DNA from: Ahaetulla prasina | Lineage: Eukaryota > Chordata > Lepidosauria > Squamata > Colubridae | Assembly (NCBI RefSeq): GCF_028640845.1 | Contig: NC_080539.1 | Coordinates: 164,684,236 to 164,748,235, forward strand | Direction: 5' to 3' | DNA length: 64,000 nt | In this document: one piece after another, positions 34,193 through 46,409 of the stretch | How the letters are laid out: each line of letters begins with the position of its first letter | Numbering within the stretch: the first letter of the stretch is position 1 | The notes under the pieces: generated by a model | The model's database searches: none | Told to the model about the DNA's origin: nothing | What the model saw: the letters and a program-made list of their open reading frames with translations, nothing else | Program-made: the position numbers and the translations under genes

Positions 34193-36290
34193 TTATCTAT
34201 AGAGGCTTTTATTTCCAGTCAGCAAAAGACTTTCAGCAGATCTTAATTGAAGAACTTCAAGCATCTCTTATCAACATGTTGGAAGGATTATCAATGGAGT
34301 TTTTAAACTTTAGAAGATGCACAAAGGTCTACTGTGTTCAAAAACCCCATATTAGAAAGTTCTTCAAAATAGCTGCCCTGATTAGTTGTCACCAAGTCAG
34401 CCTTCATACCCCCAGATTTGTTTTTCTATGGGGATGAGTATCATGATCTTCATTCACTGGCTTTTACAAATTAATACATTTGAATGTATGTTAATATGCT
34501 GCTTATATCTTTTAGTCGGTGAGATTTATGCAAGGTAATCTACTGACTAGAGATCCTAGCTTGCATGGAATAGCATGGGATACAACTTGTAGTACAATTG
34601 AGATATGTTTATGGTTGTGGGATATTGGTAAAGTATACCAAACTGACCAGCACTGTCCTTAACATTAGTAGTTAATGCAACATGTGTTATGAAATAAGTA
34701 AAGATGGTTTACATCCTTTATGTTACTAAAATGAAAACTTTGATTGACTAAAGTGACAATGATCAGTGGTAGTCAGTATTTGTGAGCCCATCTGATGACA
34801 AGGAAATCATAATAAGAAGATTATGATTTGGAGTGTAGAATAAGTAATGTAAGTAAAGAGGGAGGGGAGGGGAAGGAAGGAAGGAAGGAAGGACGGAAGG
34901 AAGGATGGACGGACAGCTGAAAGTAAGATACAATGGGAAGTTTTGTGATAAATAGAGGGAATTAGTACATGCAGAAAATTTAAGGCTGGATTTAAGAGAA
35001 AAAGCATATATAAAAATACTAATTGTTGTCGTCTAGGTTCTTCTGATATGTATGAAAATAGGAATCCATAGGTTTTTGCACTGTTCTTCAGTAAATGGTG
35101 ATACTAGAAGAACCAGAAATACTGTATATAGATGATGATTGCTTCTGAATATAGAATATGCTTGGTAATATCAAGAGTAGATCTTAAGAAAAATGAACAG
35201 GAAAAACTCTAAAATACTAGATTAAGACTAAAACATCTGAAGGGAGAGAAATGATTCTTATATGCAAAATATTAATTTCCCATCAGAATGAGTGAAAAGT
35301 GGATATAATGAAGGTCAAGATGGAAGTGGCTTGTAATAGAGTGAAAAGAATTACATGCTTCAGAACTGTTATTAAGGTTATTAATATTAATAAATATTAA
35401 TGATAAGAATAAGAACAGATCCTTGGTAGAATGATAAATTTAAAAAGGGTGTGGATGAAAATATAATGTACATATGAGATAACTGCTGTAAAAAATATAA
35501 TGTATGTCAGAAATGAATGTGAAAGAGAGGCAAGGAAAGATTAAAATTAAAAGATGCAGAGAAAATGCAGATTGGTTTTGATGGATTTTTTTAAAAGTTT
35601 GGAAGTGGCTAAAGAGGGCTAAACAAGCAGTTCCAGCACAGTGAAAGTTTCTAGAAATAAAAGCACTAAAACATTTGAGATGAAATTGAATGGTCCATCA
35701 TTGAGCAGAAAATAAGATAAAGTTAGATTTTTGTACAGTATCTTCAACAATGTCTGAAGAAATGCACCACAATGACAGCTGTTTGTTTGTTTGTTTGTTT
35801 ACTTTATTTATTAAAACAAATATGAATTTATCAGAAGACAGTGCCAGTGAAGATTATGACAATATCCCTTGAAAAATACTGTAAGAATTTTATGACCAAG
35901 TAATCTAGCCAAATTTCAGTTGCATAATTACTGCCTGCATTCTAAAATTAATCTTAAGTTATAGCCAAAGAAAATTCAGCTTTGTTTTTATTGTCATGAT
36001 ATGCCTAATCTAGATCTACTTAGCAATGTCTGCCAGCTTTTATTATGAAAGTTTGGGACTTTTAGGCGAGACAAATTCTTGGGAAGAAGCATCTCACGTT
36101 CTTTACGTTTATATTTTTATAAGAAAGCATACATGCTTTATCATTTTCTTGGCTGCAATATGGTAAATTGAACAGTGTTAAGTTTTATTCTGTTAGCCTT
36201 GCTGCTAAAGTCAAATTGATACTTCAAGCAAATTTCTACTTCTTATTCTAATCTATGCACACTATCTCTGAGGACAAAAAAAGGGGGGGG
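34193..36290. other. Intronic DNA with short (GGAA)n tract
   Basis: A GGAA/GGAC tetramer run lies at 34861-34915. Nothing else was recognised. Confidence 0.45.
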
Positions 36291-36558
36291 GGCCCTCTGG
36301 TGGCTCAGCAGACTAAGTTTGTCTGTTATTAACACAGCTGCTTGCAATTACTGCAAGTTCAAGTCCCACCAGGCCCAAGATTGACTCAGCCTTCCATCCT
36401 TTATAAGGTAGGTAAAATGAGGACCCAGATTGTTGGGGGCAATAAGTTGACTTTGTATATAATATACAAATGGATGAAGACTATTGCTTAACACAATGTA
36501 AGCCGCCCTGAGTCTTCGGAGAAGGGCGGGATATAAATTCAAATAAAAAAATAATAAT
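36291..36558 (+). mobile_element. tRNA-derived SINE with CR1/L2-like 3' end
   Basis: The head has tRNA-like A box (tggctcagcagactaag, 36301-36317) and B box (gttcaagtcccaccagg, 36357-36373). The body includes 'gactcagccttccatcc'. The tail 'gtaagccgccctgagtc' plus 'gaagggcgggatataaatt' matches the 3' end of the CR1/L2-type LINE at 40202-40280, followed by A-rich sequence. Shared 3' ends imply mobilisation by that LINE. Confidence 0.9.
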
Positions 36559-37778
36559 GTGTGATACAGCCTAAGAATAAAAAATGGGATGGTAGGAAGT
36601 TTTAAAAGGAAGTCTCCCTTTAAATTCTGATTACATAAATACACATAAAATACAATCTGTTTTGTTTTTGTCTCATCCTTGATGTTCAGAGATGGCCCCT
36701 TGAAAATGTATTTAATAACAACTTGGCAAGTCTACTGTTGTTCTCTACCCCACTCGTTTCCTGTTCTACTTACCAGATAGAAAAGTAAAAGAGAATTCAC
36801 AAATCACTACACAGCCTTTTTAAAATATTCATTTCAAAATAGCTCCGAGAGTGCTACCGTCTAGGGTACTTTGTGCCGTTCCCTTAGTTTGGCATTCCCA
36901 CTTAAAAATACAATTCTAATCCCTTCAGTTGGGGTCAATTACTTCAAAAATCATATAGAAAGTTACAATTTATAATGGAAAAGGGATCTTTATTGTAATT
37001 GATCCCTTACCCAGAAAATCTGAGATTCTGTAATTGCATAGAGGGATTTACGTACCTATCCTCTATATGTCTCTGATAACTTTACAACTTCAACAGTCTT
37101 TTAAAGAGACACTTTCCCACCATAACACAGTGCTGATTCATCCAATATTGTTGTCCCAATATCATTCTGTGACTACCATAATTATGAAATCAAAACAGCA
37201 GCAGCCGTATACAAGGAGGAGGTATCCGCTGACACGGGAAACCCAAATTTATTCTAGAACCCTGCCCCCCAAAAGAAGTTTTAAAGGGAAAAAGCTTAAA
37301 GAGAGGAAAGCAAAAATAACCCAGTGAGGACTGAGCATGGTTTATTGTCTGAGAAATTCTGCCCTTCAGTTGGAAAAAAAGGAAAGAAAAAAAGAAATAG
37401 GGTGGAAGCAAAGTCTTGAACGGAAGGAATTCTTCCTACAAGCTTGCTGGTCAGTAACATGTCCAATTTTCATTATTGTCCCAGCTTTTCTTTTAAAAAG
37501 GAAAAGGGCCTTTTGAATTTTCTTTTCCCGGATGTCTACGGAATCATGTGGGTTCCAAAGGAAAATTCTAAGGAGACATTCTATTGGGAAAAGAATGATA
37601 ACTGATAATTAGAAGCCATAAATTGACAGAGCTGTGTATTTATGAAATGTATGTGTGCCAAAGGAGCATAATTCAAAATGGGAAAAGCGTGGTTTTGACA
37701 TAGTCTTCTTTTGAGGATTGTTCTGTTTCAAAAGGACTGTGAAATGACTTCATGCTTACTGTGGACTCTGTGAATATC
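36559..37778. other. Intronic DNA, nothing recognised
   Basis: A/T-rich, no supported feature. Confidence 0.4.
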
Positions 37779-38930
37779 TGCAGGGAAGAAAGCAAAAAGT
37801 AAAGATCAAGAGAAAGCTAACCAGGAGAGGTTTATAGGGGTATGATTGTATCTTCTAAGAGGCATTAGGGAGTGAATAACATTTGCTTATATGGCTGCCT
37901 TGCCCTGTTTCTGATCATTGATAGAAGTGAATATGATGAATCTTACTTTCTTTTAAAAGATCTATTGATGATGTTCTCGTTTGATATAATCATGCTTTTA
38001 TCGCTTTCCTTTTTCCTTCTTTGCTTCTGCTGAAGTCTAAAGTTATCATGTAATTTATATATAATAACCTAACACCACACCTAACTACCTGAATTATGCA
38101 TTAGACTGAACTTTGATAATTTAAAATTTCTACTATGAAGTTATCCCCACCTCAATCGTAGCTTTGTGCATGGGTCTCTCCCATATTTTTTCTCATCTGT
38201 CAGCATGGACAAGATGAAATAGCTGCGGGACACTTTCTAAGTGAATAACACTTATGGACTTTCTATTTGGAACTAGCCTGAATTGTTCAAGATGCTGTGA
38301 TGATGTTCCTTATTTTCTACATTTTCCACCCAGATGTTTGAGAAAAGTTCAGTATTAACAAAGAGACAAATCTTCTAGCACAGACTTGGGCTTTTTATTG
38401 CCCTTTGGCTGTTCCCATCTAGCCTTCATGAGGTCAATTGGAAACTAGAAATTAAAGGTAAATAAGTGCATATAATACAATTGCATTCCTTTTTTTTTTT
38501 GAAGGTGACTGCTATTTTTTAAATTTTACATATGTAAAATTTAGGCAAGTGTCTATGCCCCTTGTTTTGCCCTCCACAACAACCCCAGTTTCATATGTGG
38601 CCCCTTAGGCAAATTAATTGCCCACCCCTGTTCTAGCACCACCCAAGTTTGTTCTAGAACAGGGGTGTCAAACTCAAGGCCTGGGGGCTCGATCCGGCCT
38701 GCGGGGTGCTTAGATCTGGCCTGGGGGGCTGCCCTGGAAACAGCAAAGGACTGGTCCGTGGTGCCTCTGCCAGTGAAAACAGAGCTCGTGAGGGCCATGT
38801 GCTTTCTCTGGGAGAGTGTTGCAGGAGGCCATCCAGCCAAAACTGGAGCTCATGAGGGTCGTGTGTGACTCTCCCTGAGCTCCGTTTTCATTGGCAGAGG
38901 GTTGCAGGAGGCCATCGCAGCCAAAAATAG
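37779..38930 (+). repeat. Duplicated block A (reference copy)
   Basis: This non-coding block recurs, rearranged, at 42673-44015. Two segments (about 37966-38305 and 38243-38305) are re-used there in tandem. It contains the left part of the hAT element at 38660. Confidence 0.9.
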
Positions 38931-39055
38931 AGCTTGGGAGAGCGCTCAGGCCACCACAGGCACTCCCCCCCACATGAGTGACATGCTGGCCATGCCCCCT
39001 GAGGTCAAACACAACCTTGATGTGGCCCTCAATGAAATTGAGCTTGACACCCCTC
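38660..39055 (+). mobile_element. Non-autonomous hAT element with 8-bp TSD
   Basis: The 396-bp element begins CAGGGGTGTCAAACTCAAGG and ends TTGAGCTTGACACCCCTC. It is flanked by the 8-bp direct repeat TTCTAGAA (38652-38659 and 39056-39063). The CAGGGGTGTCAAA termini and 8-bp duplication are hAT hallmarks. The interior has imperfect internal repeats and no transposase. Confidence 0.92.
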
Positions 39056-39063
39056 TTCTAGAA

Positions 39064-40201
39064 TATCTCCATATAATACAAGAGATCACATATTAGATAT
39101 CAGAACTAGTAGCTGTTGATAATCTTAATATTTAAACTCCATTTTAAAAAGGCTTTTATATGCAGATAGTCACTAATTAAGATGAATATGTACAGTATTC
39201 ATTATTAGGTACAAATAAATAAATAATACATTCCTCATTATTTACAGTCCACCAAGGTATGCTTTATGGAATAAATAATTTGCTCACGTACTGCAGGTCT
39301 TTCTCATAAAATCGTGATGTCAGCTCAAGGACCAGGCAAGCAAATTATAACAGACAAGTAATTTTAAATGATTAAGAGAATATTGGAAAAAGATTGGGGG
39401 TTGAACGTTGCAGTTTCTTGCTTACCTTCCATCTATCTATACAGAATATATGGTTGACTGAGGATAGTGAACGTTATTTTTTTTCATATTGCAGGAAGCA
39501 GATGGGTGATAATTGATGGCCTGTGTAAAGGATGAATGAATTTGGGGCCCCGGGTTTCCTAATTTTAAATGTTGCGGGTTTGGGTTTTTTTCCACATTTG
39601 TCACAGATTTTATTCTTGCTTTACTGCTGTAAGATATGTGTCTGTGTGGGCAGGTGGCAGTGGCATAGCTGTATTGTGGAAGTTTAAGGATTTTTTCCCT
39701 TATATTCTATTTAACTATATAATCATTTTATTTAGATAAAACAAGCGTTCTCATAATATTTCTGAATTCTTACAAGAGGCTGGATCTCTCAGGAAAAGTA
39801 GATAATAGATAGATTGGGGCATATACTGTTGTCTTCTTAATTTATACAGTTTAAATTGTATTTCCATCCCTAGCACAAACTTTTAGAAAACCCACCAGTG
39901 ATGGGGAAGGGAATAGGAAAGTTTGTATAACCAAACGGGCTAAGAGAAGGAACTGTATTTATTTTTTAATATACTGTAGGCAGCTGTGTCATACTGTACA
40001 GCTAATTGTCAGTGAAAGTGACAGTCTCATCTGGTTCATGCAGGTTCTTGCAAGAACCTCAAAATGGTGGTTGTGACTCTTTCTTTTGCTTTTATTTTTA
40101 CTCAGCTGTAACTAACAAGTGGCTGAATTTTGTGTGGTGAGCATTCTAGATTTTTCATCTTGACATAAAACTAAATATCATAATAAAAACTTTGAACCTA
40201 T
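39064..40201. other. Intronic DNA, nothing recognised
   Basis: No gene or clear repeat family was seen. Confidence 0.4.
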
Positions 40202-40889
40202 TACATATTTATTTATTTATTTATTTATTAAATTTGTATACCGCCCTTCTCCCAAAGGACTCAGGGCGGTTCACAGCCAAGTAAAATAGACAATATATAA
40301 ATACAGTTAAAATGCAGTTAAAAAACTTATTAAAATTGGCCACAATTAAAATTTAAAGCTAAAACCCGTTTTAAAACCCATAAATTTAAAACTAACCCAG
40401 GCCAGCGCAGATGAATAAGTAGGTTTTAAGCTCATGCGAAAGGTTCGGAGGTCCGGAAGTTGGCGAAGTCCTGGGGGGAGTTCGTTCCAGAGGGCGGGAG
40501 CCCCCACAGAGAAGGCCCTTCCCCTGGGCGTCGCCAGACGACACTGTCGCACCGACGGCACCCTGAGGAGTCCCTCTCTGTGAGAGCGCACGGGTCGGTG
40601 AGAGGTATTCGGTAGCAGCAGGCGGTCCCGTAAGTAACCCGGCCCTATGCCATGGAGCGCTTTAAAGACGTTCACCAAAACCTTGAAGCGCACCCGGAAG
40701 GCCACAGGCAGCCAGTGCAGCCTGCGCAGGATAGGTGTCACTCGGGAGCCACGAGGGGCTCCCTCTATCACCCGCGCAGCTGCGTTCTGGACTAACTGTA
40801 GCCTCCGGATGCCCCTCAAGGGGAGCCCCATGTAGAGAGCATTGCAGTAATCCAGACGAGACGTCACAAGGGCGTGAGTGACTGTGCAC
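40202..40889 (-). mobile_element. CR1/L2-type LINE, 3' portion of ORF2 (copy 1)
   Basis: The minus strand encodes TSRLDYCNALYMGLPLRGIR, then LQLVQNAAARVIEGAPRGSR, LHWLPVAFRVRFKVLVNVFK and a tail ending LKPTYSSALAWVSF. This is the conserved C-terminal region of CR1/L2-group LINEs. The 3' UTR ends 'ccgccctgagtcctttggg' and a TAAATAAATAAAT tail (40207-40232 as ATTT repeats). It is very similar to 41697-42476. The 5' edge stops abruptly at the shared word 'ctgtgcacaag', where block C begins. Confidence 0.92.
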
Positions 40890-41640
40890 AAGTTGGGAGA
40901 GGGGCCGATGTGGTGTGGCATGAGGTCAGGAAGGCTGGGGAAAGAATATGCTGTGGGTTGGGGGCTCCTTGGTGCACTGTGGCTGTGGGCTGCAAGAATC
41001 CTCAGAGCAGTTGAAGCTATAGCCACCCTGGAAGTCTCAGCTGCCAGAGCCTGGCCCAGCAGCGTGGCACAGAGGGGTTTTTTGGTGTGTCCCAGCTCTG
41101 GGGTTGCCCCTAGCTCTGAGGGTATCACCCTCAGCCATCCCATCCGAGCAGCCCTTGCAGCCCAGCACTCCAGCCACCCTGCATCCCACCATCCTAGATG
41201 ACCTTCGCTGTCTTGTTCCTGTTTCTCCTGCTGAGGTTTCCTCAGGTCTCATGAAAACGGCGCACCATTTGGAAAATGGCAGGTGCACCATTGTCACAAA
41301 GCTTTGGAAAACCTCAGAAGCTTTCCAAAGGTTTTCTGAAGCGAGGGGTCCTTGGTGCTCTCTGAACTTGGTTGCTTTCTTGCAGATGTTTCATTACCCA
41401 AAGTAAGTAACACCATCAGTTGCTAGAGCACGAAACGTCTGCAAGAAAACAACCGAGTACTAAATATTACTCATTTCAACCTTGAGCTACACATATTCTC
41501 CTTGGTTGGTTTTCTGAAGCGTCACAAGAATGGAAAAAGACATGTGGGTGGGTTTCAACAGGTTCTGACCAATTCTGGAGAACTGGTAGCGGAAATTTTG
41601 AGTAGTTCGGAGAACCGGTAGTAAAAATTCTGGTCCTTCC
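40880..41640 (+). repeat. Duplicated block C (copy 1)
   Basis: About 760 bp repeated almost perfectly at 45646-46410; one G indel at about 41260 versus 46026 was seen. It contains the inverted hammerhead-like module (41343-41460) and the left half of a hAT-like element (41545-41640). Open frames in it are unsupported. Confidence 0.92.
41343..41465. mobile_element. Inverted hammerhead-like module
   Basis: The minus-strand arm at 41385-41419 reads CTGATGG, then a stem-loop, then GAAACATC and CTGCAAGAAAGCAACC. The plus-strand arm at 41432-41454 retains GAAACGTC and CTGCAAGAAAACAACC but lacks its CTGANGA half and full stem II. Arms face away from a centre near 41422. The A9-equivalent position is G in the minus arm, which should weaken catalysis. 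Confidence 0.5.
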
Positions 41641-41641
41641 C

Positions 41642-41697
<56 letters not shown>

Positions 41698-41698
41698 T
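41642..41698 (+). repeat. (CTAT)n microsatellite, copy 1
   Basis: About 13 CTAT tetramers grade into the ATTT tail of the next LINE. The equivalent tract after the second block C (46411-46502) is longer and leads into different sequence. Confidence 0.95.
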
Positions 41699-42476
41699 TA
41701 TTTATTTATTAATTTGTATACCGCCTTCTCCCAAAGGACTCAGGGCGGTTCACAGCCAAGTAAAATAGACAATATATAAATACAGTTAAAATGCAGTTAA
41801 AAAACTTATTAAAATTGGCCACAATTAAAATTTAGAGCTAAAACCCATTTAAAAACCCATAAATTTAAAACTAACCCAGGCCAGCGCAGATGAATAAGTA
41901 GGTTTTAAGCTCATGCGAAAGGTTCGGAGGTCCGGAAGTTGGCGAAGTCCTGGGGGGAGTTCGTTCCAGAGGGCGGGAGCCCCCACAGAGAAGGCCCTTC
42001 CCCTGGGCGTCGCCTGACGACACTGTCGCACCGACGGCACCCTGAGGAGTCCCTCTGTGAGAGCGCACGGGTCGGTGAGAGGTATTCGGTAGCAGCAGGC
42101 GGTCCCGTAAGTAACCCGGCCCTATGCCATGGAGCGCTTTAAAGACGTTCACCAAAACCTTGAAGCGCACCCGGAAGGCCACAGGCAGCCAGTGCAGCCT
42201 GCGCAGGATAGGTGTCACTCGGGAGCCACGAGGGGCTCCCTCTCTCACCCGCGCAGCTCCGTTCTGACCACACTGTAGCCTCCGGATGCCCGTCAAGGGG
42301 AGCCCCATGTAGAGAGCATTGCAGTAATCCAGACGAGACGTCACAAGGGCGTGAGTGACTGTGCACAAGGCATCCCGGTCTAGAAAGGCGCACTGGCGCA
42401 CCAGGCGAACCTGGTGGAAAGCTCTCCTGGAGACGGCCGTCAGGTGTTCATCAAAAGACAGCCGCTCATCCAGGAG
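41699..42476 (-). mobile_element. CR1/L2-type LINE, 3' portion of ORF2 (copy 2)
   Basis: It is nearly identical to 40202-40889, with a few substitutions (for example near 42015 and 42240-42275) and small indels that split the ORF. It extends about 100 bp further 5' (42370-42476, 'gcatcccggtctagaaaggc' onward). It stops at 'gagaaggcctgg', where block D sequence begins. Confidence 0.9.
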
Positions 42477-44015
42477 AAGGCCTGGTGGCTAGTAAATGCC
42501 TCACGAGGGTTCTGCTAGCCTGATCAGCAGGGGAGGAAGATGGCAAAAGTCAGCTGGGCATGGCAGGGCCTATGGAAGGGGTGGGCTTTAGGGAGGTGGC
42601 AGCTGGCTGAGACTGCTGAAGACCCTGGGCCTCTACTTCAACCCCAGACTTCCCACTGTTCTTAGTAAGTGCTGCTCTGCAGGAAGAAAGCAAAAGTAAA
42701 GATCAAGAGAAAGCTAACAAGGAGAGGTTTATAGGGGTATGATTGTATCTTCTAAGAGACATTAGGAGTGAATAACACTTATGGACTTTCTATTTGGAAC
42801 TAGCCTGAATTGTTCAAGATGCTGTGATGATGTTCTCGTTTGATATAATCATGCTTTTATCGCTTTCCTTTTTCCTTCTTTGCTTCTGCTGAAGTCTAAA
42901 GTTATCATGTAATTTATATATAATAACCTAACACCACACCTAACTACCTGAATTATGCATTAGACTGAACTTTGATAATTTAAAATTTCTACTATGAAGT
43001 TATCCCCACCTCAATCGTAGCTTTGTGCATGGGTCTCTCCCATATTTTTTCTCATCTGTCAGCATGGACAAGATGAAATAGCTGCGGGACACTTTCTAAG
43101 TGAATAACACTTATGGACTTTCTATTTGGAACTAGCCTGAATTGTTCAAGATGCTGTGATGATGTTCTCGTTTGATATAATCATGCTTTTATCGCTTTCC
43201 TTTTTCCTTCTTTGCTTCTGCTGAAGTCTAAAGTTATCATGTAATTTATATATAATAACCTAACACCACACCTAACTACCTGAATTATGCATTAGACTGA
43301 ACTTTGATAATTTAAAATTTCTACTATGAAGTTATCCCCACCTCAATCGTAGCTTTGTGCATGGGTCTCTCCCATATTTTTTCTCATCTGTCAGCATGGA
43401 CAAGATGAAATAGCTGCGGGACACTTTCTAAGTGAATAACACTTATGGACTTTCTATTTGGAACTAGCCTGAATTGTTCAAGATGCTGTGATGATGTTCC
43501 TTATTTTCTACATTTTCCACCCAGATGTTTGAGAAAAGTTCAGTATTAACAAAGAGACAAATCTTCTAGCACAGACTTGGGCTTTTATTGCCCTTGGCTG
43601 TTCCCATCTAGCCTTCATGAGGTCAATTGGAAACTAGAAATTAAAGGTAAATAAGTGCATATAATACAATTGCATTCCTTTTTTTTTTGAAGGTGACTGC
43701 TATTTTTAAATTTTACATATGTAAAATTTAGGCAAGTGTCTATGCCTTGTTTTGCCCTCCACAACAACCCCAGTTTCATATGTGGCCCTTAGGCAAATTA
43801 ATTGCCCACCCTGTTCTAGCACCACCCAAGTTTGTTCTAGAACAGGGTGTCAAACTCAAGGCCTGGGGCTCGATCCGCCTGCGGGTGCTTAGATCTGGCC
43901 TGGGGGCTGCCCTGGAAACAGCAAAGGACTGGTCCGTGGTGCCTCTGCCAGTGAAAACAGAGCTCGTGAGGGCCATGTGCTTTCTCTGGGAGAGTGTTGC
44001 AGGAGGCCATCGCAG
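42477..44015 (+). repeat. Mosaic duplication (blocks D' and A') with homopolymer contraction
   Basis: 42477-42680 matches 47060-47276 (block D). 42673-42775 matches 37779-37885. 42768-42835 matches 38240-38305. Two tandem passes over 37966-38305 follow (starting about 42827 and 43163), then 38306 onward as far as about 44015, including a truncated hAT copy. Many runs are one or more bases shorter than in the reference copies. Confidence 0.9.
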
Positions 44016-44735
44016 CCAAAATGGCATAATTGGGGGAGGCGGAGGGCAGGTGAGGGAAGTTGAAGCTTCTCTGTGATCATAAACGTGGGCAGGTTGCCAA
44101 GTGCCTAAATTTTGATCATGTGATCAATAGTCACTGCAATTTTTGATCAATAGTCACTGCAATAGCTATGACTTCAAGTCACCTTTTCAGCACCGTCGTA
44201 ATTTTGAATGGTCACTGACTGAATGGTGTAAGTTGTAGACGCGTTGTAAGCATTTTCTGATTACTTTGGCTTTGACTTACAGTCTTTGAAATCATTATCC
44301 AACCGAAGGATCACAAACAGATTGAAGTTACTAATGAAAGCAATTGGGAATGACAAGTATGAACCCTTGTTGGATTACATGTTAAGGGAGAAAACTTAAG
44401 TTGCAGAATGTATAGAATAAGGAAGATGATCTTGACAGAAATATGCAAAAATCCTTATCCAAATAAGGAGGACTCAATTCCCCCCCAATTAAGTACAAGT
44501 ATACAGGTGCCAGAAAGGGGTGGTTGGAATTTACAGCACAATCAGACTTGCAATATTCTGATATTATAACCAATCTCAATAAAATTAATTTTAACCTTCA
44601 CATGGAGTTGATTCTTCATCTGCACTGAATTGCGCTGACACAGAACCACCAGTTTTAATCCCACACAGATCTCATTTTACACAGGTTTCAGGCTCACTAT
44701 GACTTTAATCTAGATTAAAGAAGTTCCAGACCGTC
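44016..44735 (+). repeat. Duplicated block B (copy 1)
   Basis: It is apparently identical to 47278-47995. It includes a fragment of the TA-MITE family (about 44085-44240, 'gatcatgtgatcaatagtc' and 'gaatggtcactgactgaatgg'). It diverges from copy 2 at 'agaagttcc'. Confidence 0.92.
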
Positions 44736-45405
44736 CTTAAGCTGAACGATTTTATCGTATAGATAACCGTTAAACTCCTCAGCACGCCCCTGCACGGGTC
44801 ATCCCGCCCCTGGTGAAGGAGGGAGCGGGTCACCCAAACAGGGCAGCTGGGCGGTTATCTGCCGGCGCAATGAGGGAGGAGGCGAGCAACGCCGCTTCCT
44901 CAGTGCCACTAGGTAGGTCCTAGTATAGGATCTAACTAGTGTCCGATCAGCCTCTGAACGGCTGGACCTCCAGGAACTCTCTAGGCGCCTTCTCCGGCGT
45001 TTCATCCCCTCAGCTCCTCGGAGAACCAAGGAGCCGGTTGGGATCTCGCGGGTCAGAGGCGCAAAGGCACGACACGGTCTAAAGCCCCAGCCGCAGCCCG
45101 CTCCCAGGCTGCAGCTAGTTCCTCTGCCGTGCCGTGAGCCAGACCCTCAGGAAGTGGCCCAAGCTCCGTCTGAAACCTCTCTGGGTCCATTAGGCGCCTG
45201 GGACGGTACCAACGTAATGGTTCCGTCTCCCTGCGGTGTTGGGTAGCGGTCAGAAAGTCCAGGCGAAGGAGAGAGTGATCTGACCATGACAAAGGTTCAA
45301 TGACTATTTCCTTTAAGTCCAGATCTCTCAACCACTGACCAGAGACAAAAATCAGGTCCAGTGTGCCTCCCCCGATGTGATATCGCAGATATCTGATAGC
45401 TGATA
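44736..45405 (-). mobile_element. CR1/L2-type LINE, endonuclease-region fragment
   Basis: The minus strand encodes LDLKEIVIEPLSWSDHSLLR (45325-45265), which contains the SDH motif of the AP-like endonuclease domain of CR1/L2 LINEs. It then continues through the linker toward RT. It is probably the same family as the ORF2 3' copies at 40202 and 41699, but no RT core is present. Confidence 0.8.
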
Positions 45406-45423
45406 TCGCAGAAATATTTTTAT

Positions 45424-45560
45424 ATAGAGTATGGTAGTCCTTGACTTAAGACTACAATAGGGACCAGAATGGCCATCACTAAGTGATGTGGTTGCAGAGC
45501 ATAATGTAATGTGACTGCATCACATAGCAACGGCAATCCAGGCAATCCTAGTTGTTGTTG
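45424..45560 (+). mobile_element. TA-MITE fragment
   Basis: It begins 'atggtagtccttgacttaag', the terminal sequence of the 53644-54039 MITE, and loses similarity within about 120 bp. Confidence 0.5.
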
Positions 45561-45645
45561 TAACTCCAGACACAGCAAGAAGTGGAGGGGAGTCCCAGGT
45601 AAAGTATACGGGGTTTGTGTGTCACAGCTCAGGGAAGCCCAGTTC

Positions 45646-46409
45646 AGGCTGTGCACAAGTTGGGAGAGGGGCCGATGTGGTGTGGCATGAGGTCAGGAAG
45701 GCTGGGGAAAGAATATGCTGTGGGTTGGGGGCTCCTTGGTGCACTGTGGCTGTGGGCTGCAAGAATCCTCAGAGCAGTTGAAGCTATAGCCACCCTGGAA
45801 GTCTCAGCTGCCAGAGCCTGGCCCAGCAGCGTGGCACAGAGGGGTTTTTTGGTGTGTCCCAGCTCTGGGGTTGCCCCTAGCTCTGAGGGTATCACCCTCA
45901 GCCATCCCATCCGAGCAGCCCTTGCAGCCCAGCACTCCAGCCACCCTGCATCCCACCATCCTAGATGACCTTCGCTGTCTTGTTCCTGTTTCTCCTGCTG
46001 AGGTTTCCTCAGGTCTCATGAAAACGGGCGCACCATTTGGAAAATGGCAGGTGCACCATTGTCACAAAGCTTTGGAAAACCTCAGAAGCTTTCCAAAGGT
46101 TTTCTGAAGCGAGGGGTCCTTGGTGCTCTCTGAACTTGGTTGCTTTCTTGCAGATGTTTCATTACCCAAAGTAAGTAACACCATCAGTTGCTAGAGCACG
46201 AAACGTCTGCAAGAAAACAACCGAGTACTAAATATTACTCATTTCAACCTTGAGCTACACATATTCTCCTTGGTTGGTTTTCTGAAGCGTCACAAGAATG
46301 GAAAAAGACATGTGGGTGGGTTTCAACAGGTTCTGACCAATTCTGGAGAACTGGTAGCGGAAATTTTGAGTAGTTCGGAGAACCGGTAGTAAAAATTCTG
46401 GTCCTTCCC

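Noticed and set aside
40346..41143. 265-residue minus-strand frame as one protein
   Set aside because: It fuses the LINE ORF2 tail with block C sequence across the 'ctgtgcacaag' junction, so it is a chimeric frame.
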